A stretch of 24,200 nt of DNA from Acanthamoeba lenticulata (lineage: Eukaryota > Discosea > Longamoebia > Acanthamoebidae): the NCBI GenBank assembly GCA_002179805.1, contig NAVB01000261.1:1-24200 (forward strand), read 5' to 3'. The notes beneath the pieces were generated by a model, which saw nothing but the letters and a program-made list of their open reading frames with translations, had not been told where the DNA came from and searched no databases. The position numbers were made by a program, and so were the translations under genes. How positions within the stretch are numbered: the stretch's first letter is position 1; each line of letters opens with the position of its first letter. Below are positions 1 to 9,738 of this stretch, one piece after another.

Positions 1-1323
1 ACAAGGACAGGCACCTGCATCAGGAAAAGCAGGTTGTCCATGCTTATTGGCCCATAGGGAAGCGGAAAGGCAAACAGGGTTTTCACGATTGAAAGCCGGA
101 TCCTGGCAACTGGTTCACGGCTGGCGCGAGCCAGCAACGCCTGTCGCAACAAAAAGCATGAGTTGACCCATTGTGAGAGCCAGCCGAGACAACGCACCTC
201 GATAAGTGTGAACAATTGTGTCTCATTGCAGATGTCCGACACCATGTTGATGGTTTTCAACATGAGGCTGCGCACTCGTTCATCTGGATGCTCCAACAAT
301 GGCAAGTGCAATGCTTGTTCAACCTGTCCACATCAATAATGTTGCCCATAAACAAGCATATAAAGGCTGAAGAGAAAGGCAATGCTGTACCGCATGTTGA
401 AATTCATAACTGAGCTCCAAGAAGTTTATGAACTTCAGCGCCACTGCCCAAACGTCCACACGTCACTCATCAAAGGTTGAGCAGACAATTTTTTGGATAA
501 ATAAAAAGGCGCCAACTTACTGATGACGACTGATGTGTCTGGATGCTCGAGTAGCGGTCGCACAAGGTACAGCATCTCTTCCATCTCCCCTGTGTTTCAC
601 ATACGCCAGACCAAACAATGAAGTTGTGTCAACTCACTAATGACCAGTGCTGGCAGTTGAGCAAATGTCCCGCACTAGACAGGCAGTGCCGCTCCAGCAG
701 TGATTTCTTTGCAAACCAGCGCCTTGCCACGAGGAGCAGCTGGAGGCCCACTTGCCTTGCAGCTGCACCGTCATTTCCATATGCGAGCTGCGGCTTCGTG
801 TGGTCAAGCAGCCGGCAGGCCTGAGCAACCCGCTGACGGATGGCCTCCACCCGCTCAAGACTCACGGCGGAGAGTGTTGGCACAGGTTTCATCACGGCGA
901 GAACGTGCACCACAGCGAGAAACAAGGGAGGCACGGTTGTTGGCCGCGATGCTTGCGCACTGATGTTGAGTCCAGAGGCAAAATCGAGGGGCAGCGAGTC
1001 GGGCTCGTCGGTGGACTCCATTACCCACCAGAACAGCAGCTCGCGCGCATGGTCGGAAGTCTGCCGGACGAGAGTGGGAAGGGGGGGGGGGGGTATGGTT
1101 GACATTCACGTGAATGAGATGCGGCAACACTGCAGTGTAATTGTCACGACAAAGACGGAACGACTGGTTGAGAGGGGGGGGGGAAGACCAAGGTCGTTCC
1201 TCCTGCGAGTCGGGTGAGCAGGGCAGCAAGCAGCACAGCATTGTTTTCGTCCAGCTCCACGCCCAGCAATTCCACAACGTGTGGTCCGAGTCGTTGTTCC
1301 TTGCTACTCGGCTGCTGTTCCAT
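1..1323 (-). CDS. HEAT-like helical repeat protein, 5' part (cut by window edge)
   Basis: I do not recognise the family. The start is the ATG at 1321-1323, 92 bp below the MYND gene's stop. Supported exons are 1323-1189, 1060-638, 584-521, 443-391, 323-198 and 140 to the edge. All junctions keep phase, giving about 313 residues before the sequence runs out. The exon 3 acceptor (GGGGAG) is the least certain. The protein is Leu/Ala-rich and predicted all-helical. Two segments read like paired HEAT/ARM helices and share the phrase LLEHPD (LVRPLLEHPDTSVV and LPLLEHPDERVRSLM). There is no catalytic motif, signal peptide or membrane segment. By analogy with other HEAT proteins it is probably a scaffold or adaptor, but that is inference. 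The stop codon and 3' exons lie outside the window. Confidence 0.7.
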
Positions 1324-1415
1324 TTTGCTTTCGGTGCCGTTGCTTCTTCAAATTAAAAAGGTCCGCGAGCTGCCTCATAAAGCATGCATCTGCATTTCTA
1401 CAAGAGACATCAACA

Positions 1416-2518
1416 CTATTCCTGGGCTGGGGCACATTCAAGCTTGTGGGTGGGCCAGTCGTTGCGTTGGCAGTCCTTGGAGCAATACTTGACCATTCTA
1501 CATCTTCCACACCAACGCAGCTTCTGCCCCTCGGCCTCTGACTTGGTCACACCACACACAGCACATACCGCCTTGCCCATCATGACCTTGTGGCCGTGCT
1601 TGTTGAGCACCTCACGTCTGTTGAGTCTGTTGGGTTAGCAAAGGGAAGCCAAGAGGAGGCATTGTGTGGAAGTCATCAGAACTGGCCTGCACCTGTAATC
1701 ATCAGCGTAGAGGCACAAGTGCTGGAGCATGATGAACTGGCGCGTGGCTGTGGGCATCCACAGCTGCATGTTGACCAAGGCTTCCATTCTGATCAAGTTC
1801 TGCGTCCTTTCACCTTCCACGTCCTTGATCTGGACCACTTCTCTGTTGAGTCGAAAGTAAAAGTGACTTCGCTGCATGTTGATCTCGTGGTGAGTCGGGG
1901 TGGACTGTTGATACTCAAAATGAAGAAGAAATGTTAGGCACCTCTTCTGTTTTCCCTATCAGAAAGTCGGGGAGCAAGTTGGTGGCCTGCAGTTGCTTGA
2001 TGCGTTCAAAGTCTCTTTGTTCCTGTTCGATCGGTTGTGCAGTGGCACGGTACTCCATCTCGTCGAGCAGGTGGGCGGTCAGGTGAATTACATTGAGCTC
2101 TGGCAAAATCAAATCCACCGGCGAGAGCTGACCCCTGCCATAGCCTTGAGCGTTGTGCAAAAGAGTACAAATAGAAGAACACACAGGTGTTGTGCCTTTG
2201 GGTCATGGAAGGAGCAGTGGCGAGGAGGAAGGCCCGCTTCTCCGGCTCGGGGAGCCGGCGCCAAAAGGCGGAGAAGCCCTCTTTATGCTTGGCCCAGAAT
2301 TTAGCGAGATTGGCTTGCCACTTGGGGATCTGCTCGAACATTGAGTAATCTGCCTCTCTTTGGATGTCGATGAGTTGATTTGATTGGTTGGATGAATGCG
2401 TTCGCTGCGCAATCTCTCTCCATTTTGTTGGCTTAGCCGCCTCTGTCGCACCTCCTTGGGCCGTTGGCCTGGCCCTCCTTGCGTTGTTCCCATCGCTCAT
2501 GTTGCGTCCTTGCTTCAT
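1416..2518 (-). CDS. C-terminal MYND zinc-finger protein
   Basis: A predicted 303-residue protein from four exons: 2518-2183, 2127-1942, 1871-1693 and 1626-1416. The last ~50 residues form a complete MYND finger: CAVC, then WCGRC, YCSKDC, and WPTHKLEC. This gives the seven Cys and one His of the C-x2-C / C-x2-C / C-x3-C / H-x3-C pattern. MYND fingers bind two zinc ions and dock on Pro-rich partners. The N-terminal ~250 residues are helical, with no SET domain or other enzyme motif; they include a phrase with aromatic and charged residues (FWRRLPEPEKRAFLL). The start could be Met1 (2518) or Met7 (2500). The first intron could also be read as a 40-nt intron (2184-2145) instead of 2182-2128; both keep frame. 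The stop of the upstream receptor gene is only 60 bp away. Confidence 0.8.
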
Positions 2519-2578
2519 CTTCAGGCAAGACGCAACAAAACACGCGTTCGCGGAGATGTATTGACGTTTTTGATCTTT

Positions 2579-5500
2579 TCAACAGGCATCAGCGTCCTCT
2601 CCAGCTTGTGCGTTCAAGTAGGTCAGCACGTCCCCAATGCGGGGACGCTTGTGGGGCTTGTTGTGCCAGCATTGCTTCATGATGCGTCGGTAGTGGTCGG
2701 GGCAGTCGTCGGGCACCTGCGGCCGCCGGCCCTCGAGCACGTCGAGCGAGACGCCCATGAAGTTGCGTCCGGCGTAGGGCTGCCGCCGGGTGAGCACCTC
2801 CCACATGATGATGCCAAAGGCGTAGACGTCGGCCTGCTCGTCGTACTTCTCGCCGCGCAAGACCTCGGGCGCCGTCCAGCAGGGCGTGCCGCAGCGGGTC
2901 ATGGTGGTGTTCTCCTCCTTGATCCGCGCAAACCCAAAGTCGGCCACCTTCACGTTCCAGTTCTCGTCCACGAGCAGGTTCGACGGCTTCAGGTCGCGGT
3001 GGACGATCACCGGGAGCAGCGAGTGGAGGTAGTGGATGCCCAGCGCCGCGCTGCGCAGGATGCCGATCTTTTGCGGCCACTTGAGCCGCAGGGTCTGGTC
3101 GAGCAGGATCTCCTTCAGGCTGCCCTGCTTGACAAACTCTGTCACCACGCACAGATTGGGCCGCTTCATGCACGCGCCTGGCGAACAAAATACAAAAAAC
3201 ACAAAAACAAAAAAAAACAAACAAACAAAAAAACAAACAAACAAACAAAAACAAAAACAAAAAATACAAGAAAACATCAGCATCACCGGCACGCAGCAGG
3301 AGAAGGACGGTGATGAAGCACCGATGAAGAGCACGATATTGGGGTGGTGCAGCTCGGAGAGGAAGGCCACTTCAGCGCGGAATTCCAGCATCCGGCGCTC
3401 ATCGAGCTTCTGCTTGATGAACCGCTTCACCGCCACATCAACACCCTTCCACTTGCCTCGATACACAACCTGTCCCGATTGGACCAATAAATAAATAAAT
3501 GCAATAAAAAAGTGAAATGAAAAAGAAAAGGTCAGACGGCAGCGTACGCCGTAGGAGCCCAGCCCGATCTGCTTGCCCAGCTGGATGTCGTTGAATTCGA
3601 TGACGCAACGGCACAGGTTGGCCGACGTGAGGTAGCTGTCCTCGGCAAACGCCATCCCATCGCCCACGACCGCATGCAGACCCGTCTCGTCGCCGTCGGC
3701 GTAGGCATTGCGGAGGCGAATCCCAGAGCCCGAGTCGGAGCTACACAAGTCGGCCGTGGTGCCTCCGAAGAAGCGGCCCTCGAGGCCTTCGACCTTGCAC
3801 TCGTAGACTTTCATGCCTGTTGCGCACGACGCGCCGTAAGTGTCGTCATCATCATTAACGTCAACACCATCATCAAGGGCGCACCGCTCATGATGTCCTC
3901 CGATGCCTCAAACGAGCCCACGCAGGACATGAGGTCGCGCTGGTTGGCCGTCCAGCCCGACTCGACCGACGTCAGCTCGCGCTGGACGGCGTCGCTCAGC
4001 AGAATTTGCCCGCCGTTGGCCAATGCCGTGATGCGCGCCGCCGCTTGCACCGTGGCGCCGGCGTACTCGTAGCGCCGGGACACGGGGTCGCGCGCGCAGC
4101 GCACCGGGCCCATGTGGAGGCCCATCCGCACGCGCGGGCCGCGGTACAGGAGGCCACCATCGTTGGCCCACTCCTCGGCCGCGGCCGGATGGCTGAGGAG
4201 CGTCGGCGGCCAGTCAACCTGCAACAGCGCCCGTTGGACGTCGGCGCACCAGGCCAGCGCGTCGGCGGCATGCGCAAAGGCCATGCAGAAGGAGCCCTCG
4301 CCGTAGCCGGGCAGCTCGTGCGAGGCCATGGCCTCGTAACCCTGGTGCTGCACGAGGAACTCGCGGAGGACGTTGTTGTGCAGCAGCGTGGCATCACGCA
4401 TGGCCCGCGGGTCAAACTCCCAGAGCGAGGCCGCCCGCGAGATGTCGGTAAAGAGGATCGTGATGTCGCCCTCGCCGGACGGCGCGGGCATGGTCGCCCC
4501 GATCGAGTGGCCCAGGCGCAGGGTCGGGCCGCTCCGCTCATGCGAGCCCGTGGCCGAGCCGTGACTGTGGCTTCGGCTTCGGCTGCGGCTGCGGTCGTTG
4601 CTGGAGCCGTAGCTGCGAAGCGAGCCGCCCACATGGCCGACGCGGCTGCGGGCGCTGCCGAGTTCGGCCACGGCCCTGACGGACGAGGTCATCGTCGACG
4701 ACGAGCGCGTGGGATCGTCGAGCATCGTGCTCAGGCGCGTCATGATCTCGAGGAACTGCGGCCGCACGCTGGGATCCGCGTGCCAGCAGCTCATAAAGAG
4801 GTCTGTGTACTCGAGCGGGCCGGCCTCGGGGCCCTGGGGCAGCTCCGGCCGGAGGCCGTCGCGGATCACGGCCACGGCCACGGCCGCCGGGCTCAGGCCG
4901 AGGTAGGGTTGCTGGCGCGTGAGAATCTCCCACAGGATGATCCCAAAGCTGTACACGTCGGCCGGGACGTAGTCCACGTTGCCATTCCCGACCAGGATCT
5001 CGGGCGCTGTCCAGTGGACCGTGCCCATCAGCTCCTTGTCGATGTCCTTGAGGTTGTCCTTGAACTTGGTCAGCCCAAAGTCGCTCACCTGCATTACCAC
5101 CATCACCACCACAGCCCCGCTTTCGTCAGATCAGGCCAGGCCGACGTCCGCGGCAATGCGGCACGCACCTTGACGTTCCACTTGGCATCGAGCAGGAGGT
5201 TGAGGGACTTGAGGTCGCGATGCACGATGCCGCACGAGTGCAAGAAGTGCATGCCCTTGGAGGCTTGCAGCGCCACCCTGACCTGGTTGGCCAAAGAGGA
5301 GCAAAAAAATATTAAATCAGTTCACTATTTATTTATAGTCAACCAGAAGACTTGACGCATACCTTGAGCGTGAATGGAAGCTCTGGAATGAGCTCGTTGT
5401 GCAGCAGCTGTCGTGTGGCCGGCCCAAGTCAAAGGAATGTGAGGCATGACGCCGCACTCGCGAGTGAGGACGAGGGGGAGGGTACGGGGAGCGGACGTAC

Positions 5501-5833
5501 GTCATAAAGGGAGCCGAGGGTCATAAATTCCATCACGATGCACATCCTGGGCGGCTTGGTGCAGGCCGCCATGAACAGCACCACGTTCGGGTGCCGCAGG
5601 GTCGTCATCACACGGACCTGGTCGTCCACCATCACACGCCCGGCCGTGTCAGGCCAGTCGCACACCGTGCCGTGGCCGTGGAGGTGAGCATGGGCGTATA
5701 CCTCGTCCTTGAAGTTGCGCTCGGTCTCCTTGGAGGTCCGCTCCGAGGCGATGATCTTGACGGCGACGTCGGTGCCTTTCCACTTGCCGCGGTACACTTC
5801 GCCAAAGCCGCCGCAGCCGACGATGTCGCCCAA
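2579..5833 (-). other. Cytoplasmic kinase 1 - cyclase-like - kinase 2 region of the receptor
   Basis: Kinase 1 keeps the Gly loop (GCGGFGEV), catalytic Lys878 (VAVK), HRDLKSLN (Asp973), DFG (Asp991) and GTVHWTAPE. Kinase 2 keeps GLGSYGVVY, Lys1494, HRDLKPSN (Asp1590), DFG (Asp1608) and GTPCWTAPE. Both look active and belong to the tyrosine-kinase-like group (Raf/MLK/plant CTR1 type), which mostly phosphorylates Ser/Thr. Between them lies a class III nucleotide cyclase fold: ITILFTDIS with metal-ligand Asp1203, a central region, and YEYAGATVQAAARI. At the second metal site the usual GD pair is replaced by GEGSF, and the transition-state Asn is Gln1336, while Arg1340 remains. The cyclase may therefore be regulatory rather than catalytic. 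Confidence 0.85.
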
Positions 5834-8800
5834 CTCGAGCTCCTCAAAGTTGATGTCCCACTCGTCCTGGACGCCCCTCCGCCGGCGGAAGACCAGGAAG
5901 AGGAGGATGCCGATGCACCCGAGCAGCACCAGCAGCGCCGCGGCCGCCGGCAGGGCCACGCCTGCGCGCCGCACGGCCGTCAGACGCTGGGCCGAGGGCC
6001 GAGAGGGAAGAAGGGAAGGAGCCGTACTCAGGCCGACGACCAGGGCGGCGTTGGTCGAGTCGTCGCCGGAGACGAGTCGCTCGCAGTAGACGCCCTCGCG
6101 CCCGGTGTCGCACTTGCAACTGGCGGTCGCGACGCTGCAGGACCCGGCGTTGGAGCACACGACGCCCTGGTCGTCGATGCACGCAGCAACGCTGCTAACG
6201 GCGACGCCCTGGTAGGTGATGTTCTTGAGCAGGGAGTAGAAGCGCCTGCTGATGGGCTCGATCGAGGTCGACAGCACGTAGCCCTGTCTGCTCATCGCGA
6301 TCACAAACGTCCTCATCAGCATCAAGAACGAGGACGAGGAGAACAAGGAGAAGGATGTACGTGGTGGCCATGGAGACGGAGTCGGCGTCGGTCTGCGTCC
6401 AGTAGAAGAAGTCGGCCAGCGCCTGCGCCTTGGCGAACGACTGCATGGTGGCCTGGCGATAGAAGAACGAGCCAAAGGCGGCGAACGGCCAGCTGTTCTT
6501 GCCCGGCCCGAGAGCGATATCGTCGTAGGTGTGGGGGTCCTCCCTGGCCACGACCTGGCGGGGACTTCTTGCGGAGGAGGAAGAGGAGGAGCGCTCGTCG
6601 TGCTCGGGCTTTTGGGCGAGGTAGTCGTCGATGGCGCTCAGCAGCGTGTCGGTCGTGGGGGAGACGATCTCGCCGGCCGGATTGACGACCGCCGCAGCCG
6701 ACAGATACGTCGGGTACTGCATGCAAAGAAGAAGAAGAAGAAGAAGAAGTGGTCAAACAAAGGCCTCGCAGGCAGAGGAAGCGCATGGGAGGTTTATGGA
6801 CCAGCTGGACGTCATAGACCCGAGAGAAGCCGATCGAGTAGTTCGTGAAGACGAGGTTGCGCAGGAGCGTCTGCGAGCTGTTGGCGATTTGCGTGGAGTT
6901 GAGGTCCTCCACCGGAAAGTGGACGACCAGCCCCGGTCCCGACGTGATCTGTCGTCGCCCATGGTCATGGTCACCGCACGCGCCATGACGAACTGCGTCA
7001 GCAGAGGCAAGCCTGCAATGCTGGTGTCCAGCTGGACTCATGAGAGTAGTCGCACCTTCTCGGCAAACTCGGGCACCGTGGCGCTGAGCACGCGAGTGAA
7101 GAGGTAGGTGGTCTCCGACGGGTCGAACTGGGTGCACACTTGGATCGTCGCGTTGGGCATGTGGCGCTGCACTTCAGCCGAGTTGATCGTGAGGATCCGC
7201 GAGTCGTTCCACCACCTGATTTCGTTGAGGTAGATCCCGGCCAGGACGTCAAAGTTGAGCACCAGCGTCAGGTCCCTCTCTTTGAGCTCAGGAATATTGT
7301 AGCCTGATATCATAAGGAATTCACGATTGTCATCAGCGCCGCCATCGTCGACGTCGACGTCAACAGAGAGCGAGTGCAGCCAGCACTTCTTCAAGGGGAA
7401 GGTACCTGGGACGACGGAGTAGGCCGCGACGGGGAGCAGGGCCAAGTCCGAGATGTTGGCATACCACGAGGCTGACAGGCCGCTGTCGGTGGCGCCAAAG
7501 TCGGCGTCGTGGGAGGCCAGCTGCTTGGGGGCCGCGGTCGAGGCCGACGCCTGGTAGTACTTGACCTTCTTCGAGAGGGACGAGCTGCGCGCCACAGCCC
7601 ACGCCGTGTAGAGGGGCAGCGACGGGCCCACGCCCACCAGGTAGTCGGTCGTGAGCGCCTGGTTGCCGTTGCACGTGACCGTGTTGAGCAAGTCGATCAG
7701 GCGCTTGCGCAGCGTCACGTCCAGCGGCACAAAGTTGAGGTCGATCAGCGCCTGCGAAGCTCTGCAGAGGCGCCGGCGTTAACGCCACTTGTGGAAGGAA
7801 CGATGATTGAAGATGACGAGGATGATGAGGATAAAAAGTGTCGACAACGCGTACCCATTATTGGTGTGAATCCAGGCGATGAGGTTGAGCAGCTCGCGCA
7901 CATTGGAGCAGTCGACGGCGGTCACGTTGTGGTTCAGCGAGACGTAGGACATGTAGGCGAGAGGCCAGCTGTTGTCCCCCGGCGCGTCGTAGATGTCCAC
8001 GGTGAAGTTGTTCTGGCCAAACTCGGGCAGGAAGTCGGCCATGGCCGACTGGACCGTGGCCGTGGAGGCCTTGACCTCGTTCCCTGCCTTGTTTCTCAGT
8101 GTGGCCCATCGCAAGCGGGTTGTGACAACATCCGCGTAGTTCACAAACGTCATCGCGTTCGTGTGGTTCTGCCGGTAAAGAAAAAACAAGATTAATTCGA
8201 TTGAATTTTATAATAAATCAGCCTACGAGCATTGGCCGGCTAACGGAGCCCTTTGCCGGGAAGGGAAAGGTGAGCTTACCTGCAGCCAGGTGAGGCGATT
8301 CGTCGAGCTCGAGCCCGCGTTCTCGCCTGTCGTCCTGAGCAACGAAGAAAAGTTGCCGCCGGCCGCGTCCAGAGCGGTGGCGAAAACGGGGCTGAACGAC
8401 CTCAGCGCCTGTTTGAACACCTCGGGCACGCTGATGCTAGTGTTGTCCGAGTAGCCCAGCATGATGTTGGCGCTCGGGAGTTTTTCGGCAATACCCTTGT
8501 TGAGCGCGAGGATGGCAGGGTGGTTCCAGGTGGTGATGTCGCCCGCCCAAATGCGCCCGACCGTGTCCCGATCAAGCACCTGCCCACGTGCGGTTTAGAG
8601 CGTTTTCATCGACGGTCGGCGAAGAGCTCCGATGATGGCCTCATATAGAGAAGTCGTGCAGCTGCAGAGCTTGTGTCGTACCAGAGCATCCGACGCGCTG
8701 AGGTTGGCGATCTTGTAGGCGAGAACCATGGCCTGGCCGGCGATCGGAAACTGGGCCAGGTCCCCGTAGAGGGCCGCTTGGTCTGACGGGATGCCTCGGT

Positions 8801-9451
8801 CGAGGCACATGAAGTCCTGCGTGCGATGATGACGAGGGCAGATGGTGAGCGAGCCAGGTGCAACAGCAGCGGCATGTGATTCCAGAGAACAGAGGCCTCT
8901 GGAGGCTGGCTTGGGAGCGCGCTCGTACAATCTTTCTACTTTCGTACTGGACGAACGCTGTATTCGTCCCAGTGGAGTAGTACATGCCCCTGTGGGTTGC
9001 GACACACCGCAGTGAGGGCACGGAACCACGCCAGGACCGTGGGCTGTCCACAGAGAGGAAGGGGAAGAGAGGAGCGAGCCAAGCCCGCACACGACACAAA
9101 GCAAAGAGGGGGGGGGAGTTTGTACTGGACGTCGTCGCGGGTGTAGGTGTAGGCCTTGAGCCAGGAGCTCCACACCGAGTATGTGGTAGATGTGCCGCCG
9201 CCATAGAGGGAAACCCCACTAGCTGGCGAGTCTGATGCAGTAGACACAAGCCCCACCACGCATTACCCTCACGGTTGAGGAGGGCCCGCAGCGGAGTGAC
9301 ATGAAGTCACCCCACGGATTAAATATAATAATAATAAAAAGAGCGGAAATGGCATCCGCGTACCAAACAGCAGGAGAAGACACAGTGCACTCCATGGAAG
9401 AGAAGTAAGGGCAGAAGTGCTGCCCTTTTCCCTTTGTATTGGCCTGCGCAT
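2579..9451 (-). CDS. Receptor: two PstS-like domains, TM, TKL kinase, cyclase-like domain, TKL kinase
   Basis: An 18-exon gene for 1727 residues. Exons: 9451-9364, 9222-9126, 8989-8929, 8816-8682, 8579-8280, 8168-7855, 7761-7406, 7303-7056, 6948-6802, 6716-6361, 6287-5702, 5617-5501, 5407-5363, 5282-5169, 5088-3885, 3816-3548, 3469-3322, 3177-2579. The lengths sum to exactly 1728 codons. Domain order: signal peptide 1-31; PstS-like domain 1 about 33-345; PstS-like domain 2 about 372-695; Cys-rich EGF-like segment 737-769; transmembrane helix about 811-834 followed by RRRR; kinase 1 about 850-1115; Ser/Arg/His linker; class III cyclase-like domain about 1195-1360; kinase 2 about 1465-1720. This is a single-pass plasma-membrane receptor that likely couples an extracellular ligand to phosphorylation. 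Kinase-cyclase receptors of this general sort are known in Acanthamoeba. The first exon is the least certain; it is inferred because it supplies a signal peptide in phase. Confidence 0.85.
3187..3267 (-). repeat. TTTG-rich low-complexity tract in an intron
   Basis: On the coding strand this is a run of T stretches broken by single Gs, with several clean TGTT/GTTT units. It lies inside the intron (3321-3178) that splits kinase 2 after LFIG. Translated in frame it looks like a very hydrophobic helix, but the phase and the kinase alignment show that it is spliced out. Confidence 0.85.
6361..9222 (-). other. Ectodomain: tandem bacterial PstS-type phosphate-binding folds
   Basis: This is the extracellular part of the receptor gene. 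Domain 1 opens with SLYGGGTSTTYSVW, the equivalent of the GAGASFPAPLY opening of PstS, and continues with DFMCLDRGIPSD (the DFGASDAPMTD region) and VGRIWAGDITTWNHPAI (the ADIFLGKITKWNDPRI region). Domain 2 repeats the order: VGVGPSLPLYTAW, DADFGATDSGLS, LAGIYLNEIRWWNDSRI and DPSETTYLFTRVLSATVPEF. Each part fits the PBP-like-2 (PstS) family of ABC-transporter substrate-binding proteins. Several Asn-x-Ser/Thr sites fit secretion through the ER. The residues that hold phosphate in E. coli PstS are only partly kept (see findings), so phosphate is a guess as ligand. Confidence 0.85.
6726..6749 (-). repeat. (CTT)8 microsatellite in an intron
   Basis: Eight perfect AAG units on the plus strand, read as CTT on the coding strand. 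It forms the polypyrimidine tract just before the acceptor TTTGCATGCAG of the intron 6801-6717 in the receptor gene. Confidence 0.9.
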
Positions 9452-9705
9452 GAGCGGAGGGCCTCTTTACTCCTTGTGCGATAAAAACAATAAAAACGGG
9501 TTTTAATGAATTCTTTCCCTCCGGCCAATTCGGGCGGGGGAAGCGGAACGACAGGAGGACACAAATAGGCAAACTGGGCGGAAACCTCTCAACAATTACA
9601 AGGTGACGCAATCGGCCTATCATCATCCTCAACAGCTTTCCCCGAATCGCGGTGTCATGCGCTTCTCGGCACGAGTGCGACTGAAAAAGACAACCAGGGG
9701 AGAGG

Positions 9706-9723
9706 GCAACAGGGCCCTGTTGC
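9706..9723. repeat. Perfect 18-bp palindrome after the TruB stop
   Basis: The 18 bases GCAACAGGGCCCTGTTGC equal their own reverse complement. The element starts 15 nt beyond the TGA of the TruB gene on its coding strand, so it falls in that gene's 3' UTR or in the spacer before the receptor gene. It has no loop, so as RNA it would favour a dimer or a small-loop hairpin. Its function is unknown. The rest of this 287-bp spacer (9452-9738) shows no gene. Confidence 0.8.
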
Positions 9724-9738
9724 AATAGCGCGGTTTTG

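Noticed and set aside
3178..3321. Apparent transmembrane helix (Phe/Cys/Val-rich) inside kinase 2
   Set aside because: This is read-through of the T-rich intron. Removing it restores the kinase sequence LFIGACMKRPNL.
3470..3547. Apparent hydrophobic insert after GSYGV in kinase 2
   Set aside because: It is an intron (GTACGC...GGGACAG). Splicing gives the intact Gly loop GSYGVVYRG.
4006..5355. Plus-strand open frame of 449 codons opposite the kinase/cyclase exon
   Set aside because: It is the GC-rich antisense shadow of exon 15 of the receptor. It has no domain, and its His run is the complement of intron sequence near 5090-5112.
5591..6685. Plus-strand open frame of 364 codons
   Set aside because: It lies opposite the receptor's juxtamembrane and kinase 1 exons, which have clear motifs. 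It crosses the real gene's introns and ends in an Arg/Ser-rich low-complexity run.
9263..9725. Minus-strand frame of 168 codons as an alternative 5' end for the receptor
   Set aside because: Its frame ends at 9219 without joining the PstS frame and it lacks a signal peptide at its start. The exon at 9451-9364 fits better.
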